Shown here: piece after piece, positions 48,590 through 60,100 of the stretch
Layout: each line of letters starts with the position of its first letter
Position numbering within the stretch: the stretch's first letter is position 1
Assembly (NCBI RefSeq): GCF_002865645.1
Contig: NW_020194638.1
Location: 558,001 to 622,000 of the forward strand
DNA from: Hyaloscypha bicolor E
Taxonomy: Eukaryota; Ascomycota; Leotiomycetes; Helotiales; Hyaloscyphaceae
DNA length: 64,000 bases
Direction: 5' to 3'
Program-made: the position numbers and the translations under genes
The notes under the pieces: model-generated
Database searches by the model: none
What the model saw: the letters and a program-made list of their open reading frames with translations, nothing else
Told to the model about the DNA's origin: nothing

Positions 48590-49748
48590 GGCTATTTCCT
48601 TACTTATAAGCCCTATTATTACCGGAATTTAAAGGCAAAGTATTATTAAGCTCTAATAATTCGTACTCCGAACCCTCTCCTAACTCGAGCCGAGCTTACG
48701 GATTATATCTAGTACTAGCAGTAAGCTACCGGGAAGATAGAGAGAAGGTTTACTAGATACCGGGTAATTACGGTTAATAATTATATCCGGGAGCCGACCC
48801 AAGAAGAGGAGCAGGAGCTCTAGGACCGGTAGTAGCGGCGTAAGGATGGGAAGGCAGAGAGGAAGGTTTGGGAGGTAGAGAGTAAAGAGCGAGCAAGGGA
48901 GTTACGGGTATAAAGAGGCCAGTTCCTAGGGGAGGGGGAGTTTGAGGCGTAGTAGGAGGCGAGGGAGAAGAAGTAGCAGAGAGCAAGTGAGAGGTTAAAG
49001 AAGGGGGACAGGGAAAGGAGGAAGATAAAGAAGGATAGAGAGAAGTGGGCTGAGTGGGCAGAGAGGGAGGAGCAAGAGAAGAGAGGGAGGAAGGAGAGGG
49101 GGGAGCAAGAGAAGAGAGAGAGGGAGGGGCAGGCTAAAGGAGAAGCTTGCGGATTAGTGGAGAGGCAGGCTTGCAAGCTGAGAGAGAGGCAAGCGGAATT
49201 ATATATAGACGAATACGAATATTATAATAATTACTAGCTTTAATTCCAGTACAAGTGAGGCTTGGGAGGGCCCGCAAGTAGAAAAGGAGAGCTTTGCGAG
49301 TAGGAGTGAGGCTTGGGAGGGTTCGCGGGAGGAAAGTGAAAGCTCTGCGGGTAAGAGTGAGGCTTGGGAGAGAAGGAAGGGCCCTGTAAGTAAGGGTATA
49401 GGTAGGAGTGAGGCTTGGGGGGGCTCGCGAGAAGGAGAGAGCTTTGCGGGTGGGAGTAAGGCTTGGGAGGGAGTTACGGGCGAGAGTACGGGTAGTAAGG
49501 GGCTTGCAAGAGCAAGTAAGGCTTTGGAGGGCCCGCAAGTAGAAAGGGAGAGCTTTGCGGATGAGAATAAGACTTAGGAGGGCCCCCAAGAGAGCCGGGA
49601 GATCCGAGAAAGCTTTATAGCCTCGGTAAATGGCCCGCAAGAGTAATATTGCTTCTCTTGTAATCGAAAAAAGCCTCTTATAGACTTTGGCCGGTTCTTT
49701 ACTTATAATACATACCGGGAACGGAATAAGAAAGCAAACCGGGCCTAG
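48590..49748 (+). pseudogene. Gene F: coiled-coil, repeat and Cys-motif protein of unknown family (broken)
   Basis: Plus-strand frame 2 from about 48590 reads LTRAELTDYI, GKIERRFTRYRVITVNNYIREPTQEEEQ, then a long Glu/Lys/Arg-rich coiled-coil segment (about 48780-49180, such as ERLKKGDRERRKIKKDREK) and YIDEYEYYNNY. It is broken by TAG/TAA at likely Trp or Gln sites. Near 49230-49254 the coding frame changes, by an indel or an unseen intron. In the new frame at least six degenerate repeats follow (SEAWEGPQVEKESFA and variants, 49254-49570). A C-terminal motif, CFSCNRKKPLIDFGRFFTYNTYRERNKKANRA, fits CxxC...TCxxCRER with two Cys changed to Tyr; stop TAG at 49746. Start not determined. Purine-rich and less RIP-hit than its neighbours, as if single-copy and affected only by spread from flanking repeats. 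A Helitron-captured gene is an alternative. Long minus-strand frames here are shadows. Confidence 0.55.
49254..49570 (+). repeat. Degenerate coding tandem repeats in gene F
   Basis: At DNA level the phrase AGTGAGGCTTGGGAGG...GAGAGCTTTGCGGG recurs about six times at irregular 48-60 bp steps. Each unit codes SEAWEG plus a variable Glu/Ser/Gly-rich part ending SFA. Confidence 0.8.
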
Positions 49749-50017
49749 TATATAAAGCAAAAAACTAAATATCTAAATAAAAACTCTTAAAAAAACTAAT
49801 TTCCCGTATGCTTATATATTATATTAGTACGAGCTTGCAAGTATAATGTGGCTATACTTAAAGAGAAGGTTTTATAAGTAATAAAGAGCTTAATAATTAA
49901 AAGTAGGGCTTAAAATAGTCTATAAAAGGGAAAAAAGAGCTTTATAGGTATAATTAGAGGTATAGTAGTCCGTAAAAAGAAAGAGAGAGCTCTATATTAA
50001 AGCTAAAGTCACTTTCT
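49749..50017. other. Spacer between gene F and hairpin S2
   Basis: Moderately AT-rich. It holds two loose copies of a phrase like aaagagctttataggtataattag, but no frame, RNA gene or terminator that I can support. Confidence 0.4.
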
Positions 50018-50113
50018 TAATCTCGAATCGAGATTAGGGCAAAATTAAAGACTGGCCCCGGAGCTTATATAGGGCCGCTAGGCTTGAATTTTAGCGAAGC
50101 GGCCCTAATCTCG
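50018..50113 (+). repeat. Hairpin element S2
   Basis: Same layout as S1: TAATCTCG, aat, CGAGATTA, a 69-bp core GGGC...GCCC (50037-50105), then TAATCTCG. CGAGATTAGGGC / GCCCTAATCTCG is a perfect 12-bp inverted repeat, and inside lies AGGGCCGCT ... AGCGGCCCT. It is less mutated than S1 and has the same orientation. It ends 17 bp before copia A4. Confidence 0.78.
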
Positions 50114-50130
50114 TAAATAATAATACTAAC

Positions 50131-50434
50131 TGTCGGTTTACTAGGAACGCATGGCACCGTTATATAGGCGTGGAAGTGCTATTTGCATAAGGTTAGTAAA
50201 GTTATTATTTAGAAGTAGGGATTGCAGTATCGTAGTATTAATATGTGATCCCTAAATCTACTAAGCCTAAAAGGGTCTAGTCTACTAGTCGAGCCACTAA
50301 TGGGATGCGAGGTCACATGGCCATGTCCCGTATCCCATATCCTATTACCCATGTCCCATTGCCTATTACTCATGTCCCGTGTCCCGTATCCCGTAACTAC
50401 GCACGTGACTCCCAGAGAAATAGCTATACTAATA
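50131..50434 (-). repeat. 3' LTR of copia A4, best-preserved family A LTR
   Basis: Begins TGTCGGTTTACTAGGAACG, so the canonical TG (CA on the coding strand) is still present. It keeps many CpG and CpA sites (ggcaccg, cacatggccatg, cacgtgactccc) that are mutated in every other copy. The plus-strand frame seen within it at 50305-50487 is not a gene. Confidence 0.93.
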
Positions 50435-50649
50435 CTAGAAACTCTCTAAAAACGCAAAAAACAGTATCTTCCTCCGATCATATATAAATTCCCTAATCCG
50501 GCCTAGTACCAGATTTCCCAAACGCTCTATATATTCATATTACTTCTGAGGTTTTAGTCACATGCCAAAGGCCGCAGCCTTTTATACATAACTTCCTCTC
50601 CCATAATATTCTCCTATCCTATATATTTATTTTCTGCCCTATCCGTACT

Positions 50650-53600
50650 TAACCTATTTCTTTATATCTAATTATATAGTATTCGTATTAATTAGGCGCT
50701 TAAAGGCGTTTATTAGCTTTAATTTCGTTATGGAATTAGTAGGATTTAATTCTCTCTTAATCTACTTAACTTCTATAATCTCTTATTATTTATATACCTA
50801 GTAAAGGCATATTATATTAATTATTAGGTATTTCTCTCGAGTAATACCTAATTTAATAAGGCATTTATATAATAACTTTGAATCCGTATAAATAACTAGT
50901 AATAGTTCTATTTCTAGTACTTTATTAATTATAGATTTAACTAAGCGCCTATATTAAAACCATAAGCCATACTATAGAATTCTAAAGCTAGAACGCTTCT
51001 AGTAACTCTCTTATATTTAATAGAGAACTAGTAAATAATATTAGTATATCTAGTTCTATTTACTAGAACTAGAATATATTTAATTTAGAAGAAAAGATCT
51101 CTATTATTTATAAATAAAATATTTATAAAAATAATTAAATATAAGAACTTCTTTACTAGCTTTATAAATCTTAGTTCTCTAGTAGCATTTTTAATTTACT
51201 ATTAAATACGCTTATTAAGTGCCTTTATATTAGTTTCCGAGGGTTTAATAACTTAAATAGTAATTAATAGGTTATATAAAGCTTCTAGTTAATAAACTAA
51301 TATAATATATACTTCTCTCGTATATTAGATAATATATTAGTTCTTAATAAAGAGATTTTAATAAATAGTACCTCTATTACTTATAGTAATAATATTCTTT
51401 ATAGAAATAGTTTAGAGGTTCTTATACTAGTATTCTTATATAAGAATAATTCTAGTAATATTTATATAAATAATACTTCTATTAAATTTGAGATTATAAT
51501 TAAAAGTAAAGAATTTATACTTCTTAGCCAAGAACTTAGTCTTATAAAGCTTTAGTTACTTTGCCTTTATAAAATTATTAGTTCTAATAAATAGGGTATT
51601 ATTAGTTTAAAGGCTAATAATTTCGAAGAATTACTTACTATAAAGTAGGCAAGAGTTATAAGTTAACTATTTTATAGAGAGCTTATTAATATAATAGAAA
51701 TAATAAGTCTTAAACTAATAGTTTCTAGCTTCCGGTATATTATATAATAGTTTTATACTCTTTAGAATAGAATTATTCTTTAGATTTAGTTCTCTAGTAA
51801 GCTTATAGGATAAGTTAATATAGAAATTATAATTAAGTAAGGTTATTAATTAGATATAAGCTTATAAGATATTATATAAATATAATTCTATAATATCTAT
51901 TATTATAATAGTAATACTAAGAATAATTCTCTAGCTAATATATTAGATAGTAAGTAATTACGTTAATATTATATATTTCTTACTATTATTATAAGCTTAG
52001 ATAACTAGTCTCGACTTCTTAAGCTCTTTCTTTATACCCTTATTCTTAATCTTATTAATAAACCGGGAATTAAAGATATGTATTTTTTCAGTACCTGAAA
52101 TCTAGAAGTAATCTTAAATATATCCTTTTCTAGAAGGCTAGTAACTTTAACTTAATAGAAATCCTTATATAGTTCATTATCCTATAGAAATACCATAATA
52201 TCCGGGGTCTTATAAGGATATCCTCTATTATACTTTAGTAAAATAATAGGAGAAATTATACCCGTATTACTTTTGGCCTTACTATTAGATTCGGGAATAG
52301 ATTTAGGTTCGGGACTATTAGTAATAACCTTAATATTCCCTATATAAAAAGGCTTTATAAAGGTTAAATAGAAGATAGTATTACTATATAATAGAACTAG
52401 TATATAGTCTTTCCTATTAATAGCTACTAGCTTATATGATTTATTCTAATTACTAGATTAACCGGTATTTCCTTTATACTAAACGAGAATATTTAAATTT
52501 AGGGATAGTTTATAAATATTAGTAATACTAGAACTATTTCGGGTATTTAAAGCATTCGTAATTTAATATCTAGCTTAAAGCTTCTAAATTTCTACTATTA
52601 CTTTCTTAAGTACTACTAATTACTATAATATAATAAGTAATAAAATATTATATTTAGTTATTTAAGATAAAATACTATAAACCAAAAAGATTAAAATAAT
52701 ATTATTAGGTCCTATAAAGTTATTAATAGCCTTAAAAGCTATTTAAAGTATAGTATCCTTATTAATTCTATTAATTTTGGCTATAATAATAAGGTAAGTA
52801 TATTAAATTAGGCTATAATAGTATTCTATAATTCCAATAGAGTTATAAGCTTTTACGGGAATAATCTTAACCTTAGTTTCTATAGTATTTATAAGCTAAG
52901 TAAACTTCTTACTAGTAAACTACTTTCCGGTATCTACTATAATCTAATTAGAAAGGCCTAAATAATTATTAATCTAGTATTACTTAAGTATATTCCAGAT
53001 ATATATTATACTAATATTCTAGAGCTATTAGCCGGCTTAATATTAAGTGCCTTTATTAATAATATGAAATATAGGCTTACCAGAAATATAGAAAATATTA
53101 ATAATAATAAAGTAATTAAAGCTAATATTATCTTTTAGGTTAAACTTGAATTATTTAGGTAATTAGTTATATTTCTGGTATTACTTATAGTACTTTATAA
53201 GATACTTAAGGGCTTCTATATTAATATTATAGCCTACTTATTCTAATATATTTCGGAGCTTACTAATAGATAAATAACTAAAATAATAATATAGATATTA
53301 TAATTTGATCTCTATAAGAAAGCAGGAGTTATAAGTAAAGAATTCGGAAATAAAGCCTTATAATATAGTATTCTAAAGCAAGAAAGAGTATCCAAAATAT
53401 TATATTATAAGTATGTATTTTCTAGTAAAAATAATAAGATAATTAGTAAGATTATTAAAATAGATCCCTAGCTTATTTATATTAGCTAAACTAAGTAAAA
53501 ATAAAGTCTTTAAAAGTATAATATAGAATTATACTTGCCTAATTAGTATATTTACTATTATAGATCTAATAAAAAATATAGATCTAATACTAAACTAGAT

Positions 53601-55600
53601 ATTAATTTAATCTTTAGTAATTTCATTAAGTTTAATATTATTATTAGTTTATTAGAGAGCTTAGAATTAGTTAGAACTAGTAATTAAATATCTAGAGGCT
53701 CTGGTATTAATTATAACTTTATAAAAGTAATAAGTATTATATCTTAATATACTATTAATTATAAAAGTCTAGGCGTTTTCTATTAAGGGTTTAATAGACT
53801 CTAAGGTATAGTTTTTGCCTATTATCTAGTATATAAGGGAAAGAGAAATAAGATTATCTATAAGAGTATTAGCTATAATTATTAGTAAAATAGAAGTAAT
53901 AGGAGCGGCTAAAAAGCTCTTAACTAAAGTAAAATAGAAATCTGGGTAATATTTCTCTTCTTTATTTATTTCTACTAATAAAGCCTTAAAAGCATTATTT
54001 ACTAGTTTGTTCTTATTATCCTTATTACTTTCTTTACCTTTAGCTTTAGTAATATACTATATATAAGTACTACTAAAGTATTTATTAAAGTTATAGGTAT
54101 TTCGGGATCTAAACTAATAGATATTTCTATTCCTAAATCAAGCCTTCTTAGCCTCTTATTTCTCTAGTATATGCTTTTATAAATAGTATTTGGGTTTCTT
54201 ATATATAAAACATAACTTCGGGATATAATTATTATAATTATAGGACTTAAAGTAGTTATTACGGGTTCCAAATTTATAACTGGGTTCGTATTAATAATTT
54301 CCGGAGAAATAATAGCTTAAAGAGTTCTAAGAATAGTATTATTAATTAATAAAAAAGGTTTCGGGATTGGCTTGTTATTTATTCTTATATATAGTAATAG
54401 ATAACTAGAGCTTATTAATAAGCTAGCCAAGATTTATAGGAGAGTCTGAAATTATATATCTATATACCCGGAAGCCTTAATAAGAGATAATAATCTTATT
54501 ATAGAGAAATTTGGTATTTTATAAATTAAGTATAAGACTATATTATAGTTAATATAGTTTATTAATTAGTAATTAAATAGTCTTAAATATTATTTTTTCC
54601 GGAAATTTAGCTATTATAGAAGCTAATATAATAGTATTTTACTTATTTAAATTTCGATATTTAAATCCAGGGCCTTTAAAGAAGCTATAGATATTAATAT
54701 AAGCCTCTTTATATATATATTAAGAGAGCTAGTTACTATAGAAATAGTCTTGAACTAGTTTTTTTAGTATAGTAAGAAAAGCTCGTATTAGTACCTCTTA
54801 TAAAAGCTTTATATATTAGTAAATATTAAGGAAAATAGTGAGTTTATAATTAAAATTACTATTAAATCTATTATACTTTTATTTTTTAGTATAGATCTTA
54901 GCAACTTCCCTAATAAGTCTTATAATTAAAGGAAATTAGGAGTTATTCGGATATAGTTATAATAATAATAGTAATAGTAATATACTATTTACTTCTAAAG
55001 CTTCTATACTAGTATATAAATCTAGTAAAGATATAGGATATAGTAGTAAAGAAAGTAGTAGAAAAGGTAATAATAGTATAAGAATATTAAAAATAATAGG
55101 TTCTAGGTATTTATTCTTTATAAGAATAATAAAGCCTAATAGGATTAGTTCCTTAATAAGGTCTAGTCTAGCTACTAATATATCCTTATTTAATTATATA
55201 TACTATTTATTCTTTTTTATAATAGTATATAAGGTATTTATAATAGTATTAGTATTACTATTCTATTATATAAATATACTATTATACTAAAGAGTCTTAT
55301 ATAAGTATAGTATCTCTAGGAGTTCGAATTTATTAAAGTTTCCTTAATAAGTAAAGTTCTTAAAATTATATCTAAATAGTTTCTAAAGGTTATTATTAAC
55401 TATTTTATAAAGAATATATTAAAATAGCTTAGTATTTAAGAACTTAGTTATTTTATTTACCTTAGTAAAGTTTAGGTTAATTCTATATCTTTACTTTCTT
55501 ACTAATTCCTTGAAATTATTATTATCTATAAAGTAATCAGATTAGATAAATCTAATAAAGAAATTATTTACTATAGTATATTCTACTATTATATATTTTA
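50650..55600 (-). pseudogene. Copia A4 gag-pol polyprotein pseudogene
   Basis: On minus the RNase H (about 50940-51200), RT (about 51500-52150), integrase (about 52730-53300) and protease (about 53730) follow A1 closely, with Gln/Trp-type stops. The zinc-knuckle region lies at about 54170-54200. The gag N-terminal part beyond about 54880 no longer aligns with A1-A3, although the downstream gag does. Start not determined. Confidence 0.82.
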
Positions 55601-55880
55601 TAGGCTTATACCTAGTTCGAGATATAATAATTCGTAAGAAAAGTAAGTTTATAAAATAAGTAATTTGTAATAGGTATTATATTTGAGGTAAAAATTTTAT
55701 CTATAATAAGAAATTTAGGAAGTGAAATTTAAGGAATAAAATATTAAGATTCCGGGAAAACTTAATAGTTCTAAAGCTTAAGAGCCCCAGAGATTTAAAA
55801 GAAAATAGTTTTTAAGAGGGTTTTATAGAAGTTAAATAGGAATAGAATAGGATAATTAAATAGCTAACCGTTTTAGTACT

Positions 55881-56095
55881 TAGTAAGATTAAGTACCCTT
55901 CCTGCCTATATAACCGAATTATAGGTAATAGAACTAATAAATATTTTCCTCTTTAATATAGTATAATTAGGCCTTAGTAAGATCAAGTATCTTTCCTGCC
56001 TATATAACCAAATTATAAGTAATAGAATTAATAGTTATTCCTTCTTTAACTAGAATAATAACTTTGCTCCTAAATAACCGAATCTTAGGTAAGTA
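55881..56095. repeat. 94-bp direct repeat in the copia A4 leader
   Basis: Two copies start at 55881 and 55975 (tagtaagat(t/c)aagta...cctgcctatataacc(g/a)aattata(g/a)gtaatag), with a third partial copy near 56055-56095. Absent from A1-A3, whose leaders carry other repeats at this place. Confidence 0.75.
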
Positions 56096-56162
56096 TAGCT
56101 TAATTCTTCCTGATTTATAAGTACTAATAGACCTTATTCTAATCTAAATATAAACTAATTAG

Positions 56163-56466
56163 TATTAGTTTACTAGGAATATATAATATTATTATATAGA
56201 TATAAAAGTACTATTTATATAAGATTAGTAAAGTTATTATTTAGAAATAAGGATTATAGTATTATAGTATTAATATATAATCCCTAAATCTACTAAGCCT
56301 AAAGGAATCTAGTTTACTAGTCAAGTTACTAATAGGACACGAGGTTATATAACTATATCCCGTATCCCATATCTTATTACTTATATTTTATTACCCATTA
56401 CCTATATCCCGTATCCCGTATCCCGTAACTATATATATAACTCCCAGAGAAATAGCTATACTAATA
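56163..56466 (-). repeat. 5' LTR of copia A4
   Basis: Same length as 50131-50434 but heavily RIP-mutated (TATTAGTTTACTAGGAATATATAATATT). Followed by ctaac at 56467-56471. Confidence 0.92.
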
Positions 56467-56471
56467 CTAAC

Positions 56472-56901
56472 TTAATTATTTTATTTAATAACTTAATTAT
56501 TTTATTAAATTTTTTAAATAATAGCTATTTTAAATAATATTAGAATATTTTTTAATATTTTTTAAACTAAAAGAAATTTTAAAAGCCGAGTTTTAAAAAT
56601 TAAATAAAATAGCTTTAAATTATAATATAAGAAATTAATTATTATAAAAAGTTATATCTAAAATATATTTATTTTAGTTTATTATTAATAATTAAGAATA
56701 AAAGGAAATTATTATTAAAAAGCTATATAATAAAATTAAATATACTAAAAAGAAAAATATTTTTTATATATAAAACCGAATTATAAATAAAGAATTAATA
56801 ATTATTTCTTTTTTAATTTAAATAATAGTTTTATTTTTAAGAAATTAAATTTTTTAAATATAATATAATATTTTTTAAATTTATAATTACTAATTAATTA
56901 A
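56472..56901. other. AT-rich relic sequence
   Basis: Begins with an imperfect repeat of cttaattattttatt. No gene seen. Confidence 0.45.
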
Positions 56902-57150
56902 TATTAGTTTACTAGTAATATATAATATTATTATATAATATATATAAAATATTAATATATTAAAGTTAATAAAATAATTAATATTTAGAAATAAGAATTA
57001 TAATATTAATATATAATTTCTAAATTTATTAAATCTAATAAAAACTAGCTATTAATTAAATTATTTATAAAATATAAAATAATTTAATTATATTTTATAT
57101 TTTATTATTTATATCTTATTTCTCGAATCTTATAAATATATATATATATA
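56902..57150 (-). repeat. Old, heavily RIP-mutated family A LTR remnant
   Basis: TATTAGTTTACTAGTAATATATAATATTATTATAT matches the LTR start, and ttagaaataagaattataatattaatatataatttctaaatttattaa matches its middle. The end fades near 57150. No internal sequence adjoins, so it is a solo or truncated LTR and clearly older than A1-A4. Confidence 0.7.
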
Positions 57151-60100
57151 TTTATTTTATTTTATTTTTTATAATATAAAAAAGGCTATTTTATAATATT
57201 TAGATATTATTTTTAATTTGGGCTATTATATATAGCTTTTCTTAATCTAGTAATATATAATTATTTTATAAGACTTTTTTATAAATTATAAGCTATTATA
57301 TTTAATAAATACTATTAATAGTACTTTTATAGAAATAGCTATAATAAAAGTTATTAGTAAAGCTTTTAGAAAAATACTTTTTATAAAGAAATTATATTTT
57401 TAATAGAAATATATATTTTAGAAAAGCCTTTAATATATATTTAGTTTTTAGAACCAAATTCCGGATTTAATAAATTAATATTATAAAATATTACTATAAA
57501 TTATAAATTGTAAATAATTTCCGGATTAATTTCATTTCTAAAAAGAAATATTTAAATTTATAGCTTTTTTTTAATTTAGTTCTAAATATTTATTTATTTA
57601 TTTAATTTTCTAGAATAATATATAAGTTTAAAATAATAATAATATATAAGCTTAAAATAATAATAAAATAAAAGCTTAATTTATTTAATTTATTAAAAAA
57701 GAGCTTTTTAATAATTATAAAATATTTTAAGATATAATAATTAAAATAGATTTTAAAAAAAGTATTCTAAAAGCCTTTTAGTTTAGTTTTTTATTTCTTT
57801 AATATTTATAGTATAATAAGTATTTCTTTATTATATATATTATAATTAAGTTTTATTAAAAATATAATTTTAGAGAAATAAGCTATAGAATATTAAAGTT
57901 CTATTTTCGAGTTTTATTAAAAAAAAACTAGTAATTACTTTTTAAATATATTTATTTCTATTATTATAAATAGATTTAAATTATAATATTATAAAACTAA
58001 AATAATAATATTAATTTCTTTTAAATATTCTTTTTTATAAATAAACTAAAAAATCTAATACTTTATTAATATTTTTTTAATAAAGTATTTATAAAAGTTA
58101 TAAAAATTACTAGTTATATATTATTTTAATATTAAATATAAAAATAATAAAATTCAAGTATTTTATATATATAATTTTTAAATTCCGATTTTTTAATATT
58201 TACTTAAAAGCTAATAAAATATAAATAATCTAATATTTTTATATATACTATTTATATTTTATTAGATTTTCTAAAGAAATAAAAATATTATTAAAATATA
58301 TTATTTATATAATATTAATATATAATTAAACTATTTATAAAGCCTTTCTAGAAAATATTATATTTATATATTTTATAATAAATATAGAATATTATTAGCT
58401 ACTAAGAATTCGAGTTTATAGCTATATAATAAAAGATTTAATAAAGATTTAATTTAATATAAACTTTAGCTTTAGATAATTAATTTATAATTTCATTAAT
58501 AAATAAATAAAAATATTAATTCTTTTAAATAATATTATTTAAATAATAGAAATTAATATAAAAGTATAAAGTTTTATTTACTTTTTTAATAAAAAGAACT
58601 AATAAAATAAAAAGAGCTTAACTAGCTTTAATAAAGTTCTTAATTAAATTATCTTTTAAGAAATACTTAATTTCTAGAAGCTCTTAATTAAAATATAATT
58701 AGAAAAATTAATATTTAATACTTTTAATTCCTTTTAGGTCTTTAATTTAAATATTATAATTATATAGTTTATAAAAAAAAAGTATTAGATTTTTTTTAAA
58801 GAAAATAGAAATATATTTTTTAAATTCCGAAAATAATATTTTTTTAGAACTACTAAAATTCTATTTCTTTTAGTTATTAATTCTCTAGATTAGAAATAGT
58901 TTCTCTTTATTAATCTTATAAATAAAGATTTAATTAATAATAATTTTTCTTTTAGTTATATAATTAAATATTATAAAAATAAATATAGCTAAATCTAATA
59001 TTTACTTTTTATTAAAGATCTCTTTTTATTTCTTTAGCTTTTATTTAAATATTATATTTTAATTAAATTATAAAAGCTTTATCTTTATAGTTTTATATGA
59101 CTTTCTTTAATTAGTTTAAAAAATAAAAAACTATTTAAGAATAATAGATTTCTAGAAATAATATATAATAAAATCTTATTAATTAATATCTTTTTAATAT
59201 TTTTCATTAGGTTATTTCTTTAGTTATTATTAAAAAATACTAATAATATAATTAAATTATATAAATTTAAGTTTATTTTTTTTAATTATATAAGCCTATA
59301 TTTTTTATAATTAATTAGAATATTAATATATATAATTTATTTTTTATTAAAAATAATATTATAATTTCTAAAATTTAGAATAAGGATAAGTATTTTAATA
59401 TTTTAATTATTAATTAAAAATAAGAATTTTATATATTTCTTAAAAAAATTAGCTAATTTTCTATTAAAACTATATATAATATATATAAAAAAAGAAATTA
59501 TAGTTTTATTTTATAAACTAAATAAGCTTTATATTAATAAAAATATAGCTATTAGTTCTAGTATTAGTAAAAAAGAAAAACTTAATTTCTAATTTATTTA
59601 TATTAATAATATAAAATATTATAAAAGTACTTCTTTTTATTAGATAAATTAAGTTAATTTCTATTAAATTCGTATTATAAATTTCTAAAATAGAAATCTT
59701 TTTTTAGAAATATTTATTTTTTTAGTTATATATTAGAATTAGAACCTGAATTCTTTAAATATTTTATTAAAATAAAAGCTAGATATTTTAATAAAATAAA
59801 AACTAAATCTAATTTAATTCTGGAAAAGGCTATTTTAATTTCTTTATTATATTTAATTAAATAATACTTAATATAATAGCCAAATTTATTATAATTAAAA
59901 GACTTTTAGTTTTTGTAAAATATTATTTATATTTATAATACTAGAAGTAAATTTAATTAAAATATATTTAAAGCTTATTAAAGTTATAATAAGTATTTTA
60001 TATTTTATTAGAATTAGAATATAGCTTTTTTAAATAGAAATATAATTCTAAAAGCTAATAATACTAATTCGAATTATTTTTATTTATATAAAAACTAATT

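Larger units (their letters stand above)
50131..56466 (-). mobile_element. Ty1/copia LTR retrotransposon, family A, copy A4
   Basis: LTRs of 304 bp each (50131-50434 and 56163-56466) and a perfect ctaac duplication (50126-50130 and 56467-56471). gag-pol is on minus. The pol part matches A1-A3, but the gag N-terminus and leader (about 54900-56160) differ, including a 94-bp leader repeat absent elsewhere, so A4 is a recombinant or a distinct subfamily. Confidence 0.94.

Noticed and set aside
49134..49760. 208-codon open frame on minus, with shorter ones at 48820-49176 and 48774-48986
   Set aside because: They are the antisense of purine-rich gene F, rich in Leu/Ser/Pro from GAG/GGG/AGA read backwards. 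The plus strand shows the coiled coil, repeats and CxxC motif with RIP-type stops.
50305..50487. 60-codon plus frame
   Set aside because: It lies across the A4 3' LTR and its edge, antisense to the element. It is open only because this LTR is little mutated.
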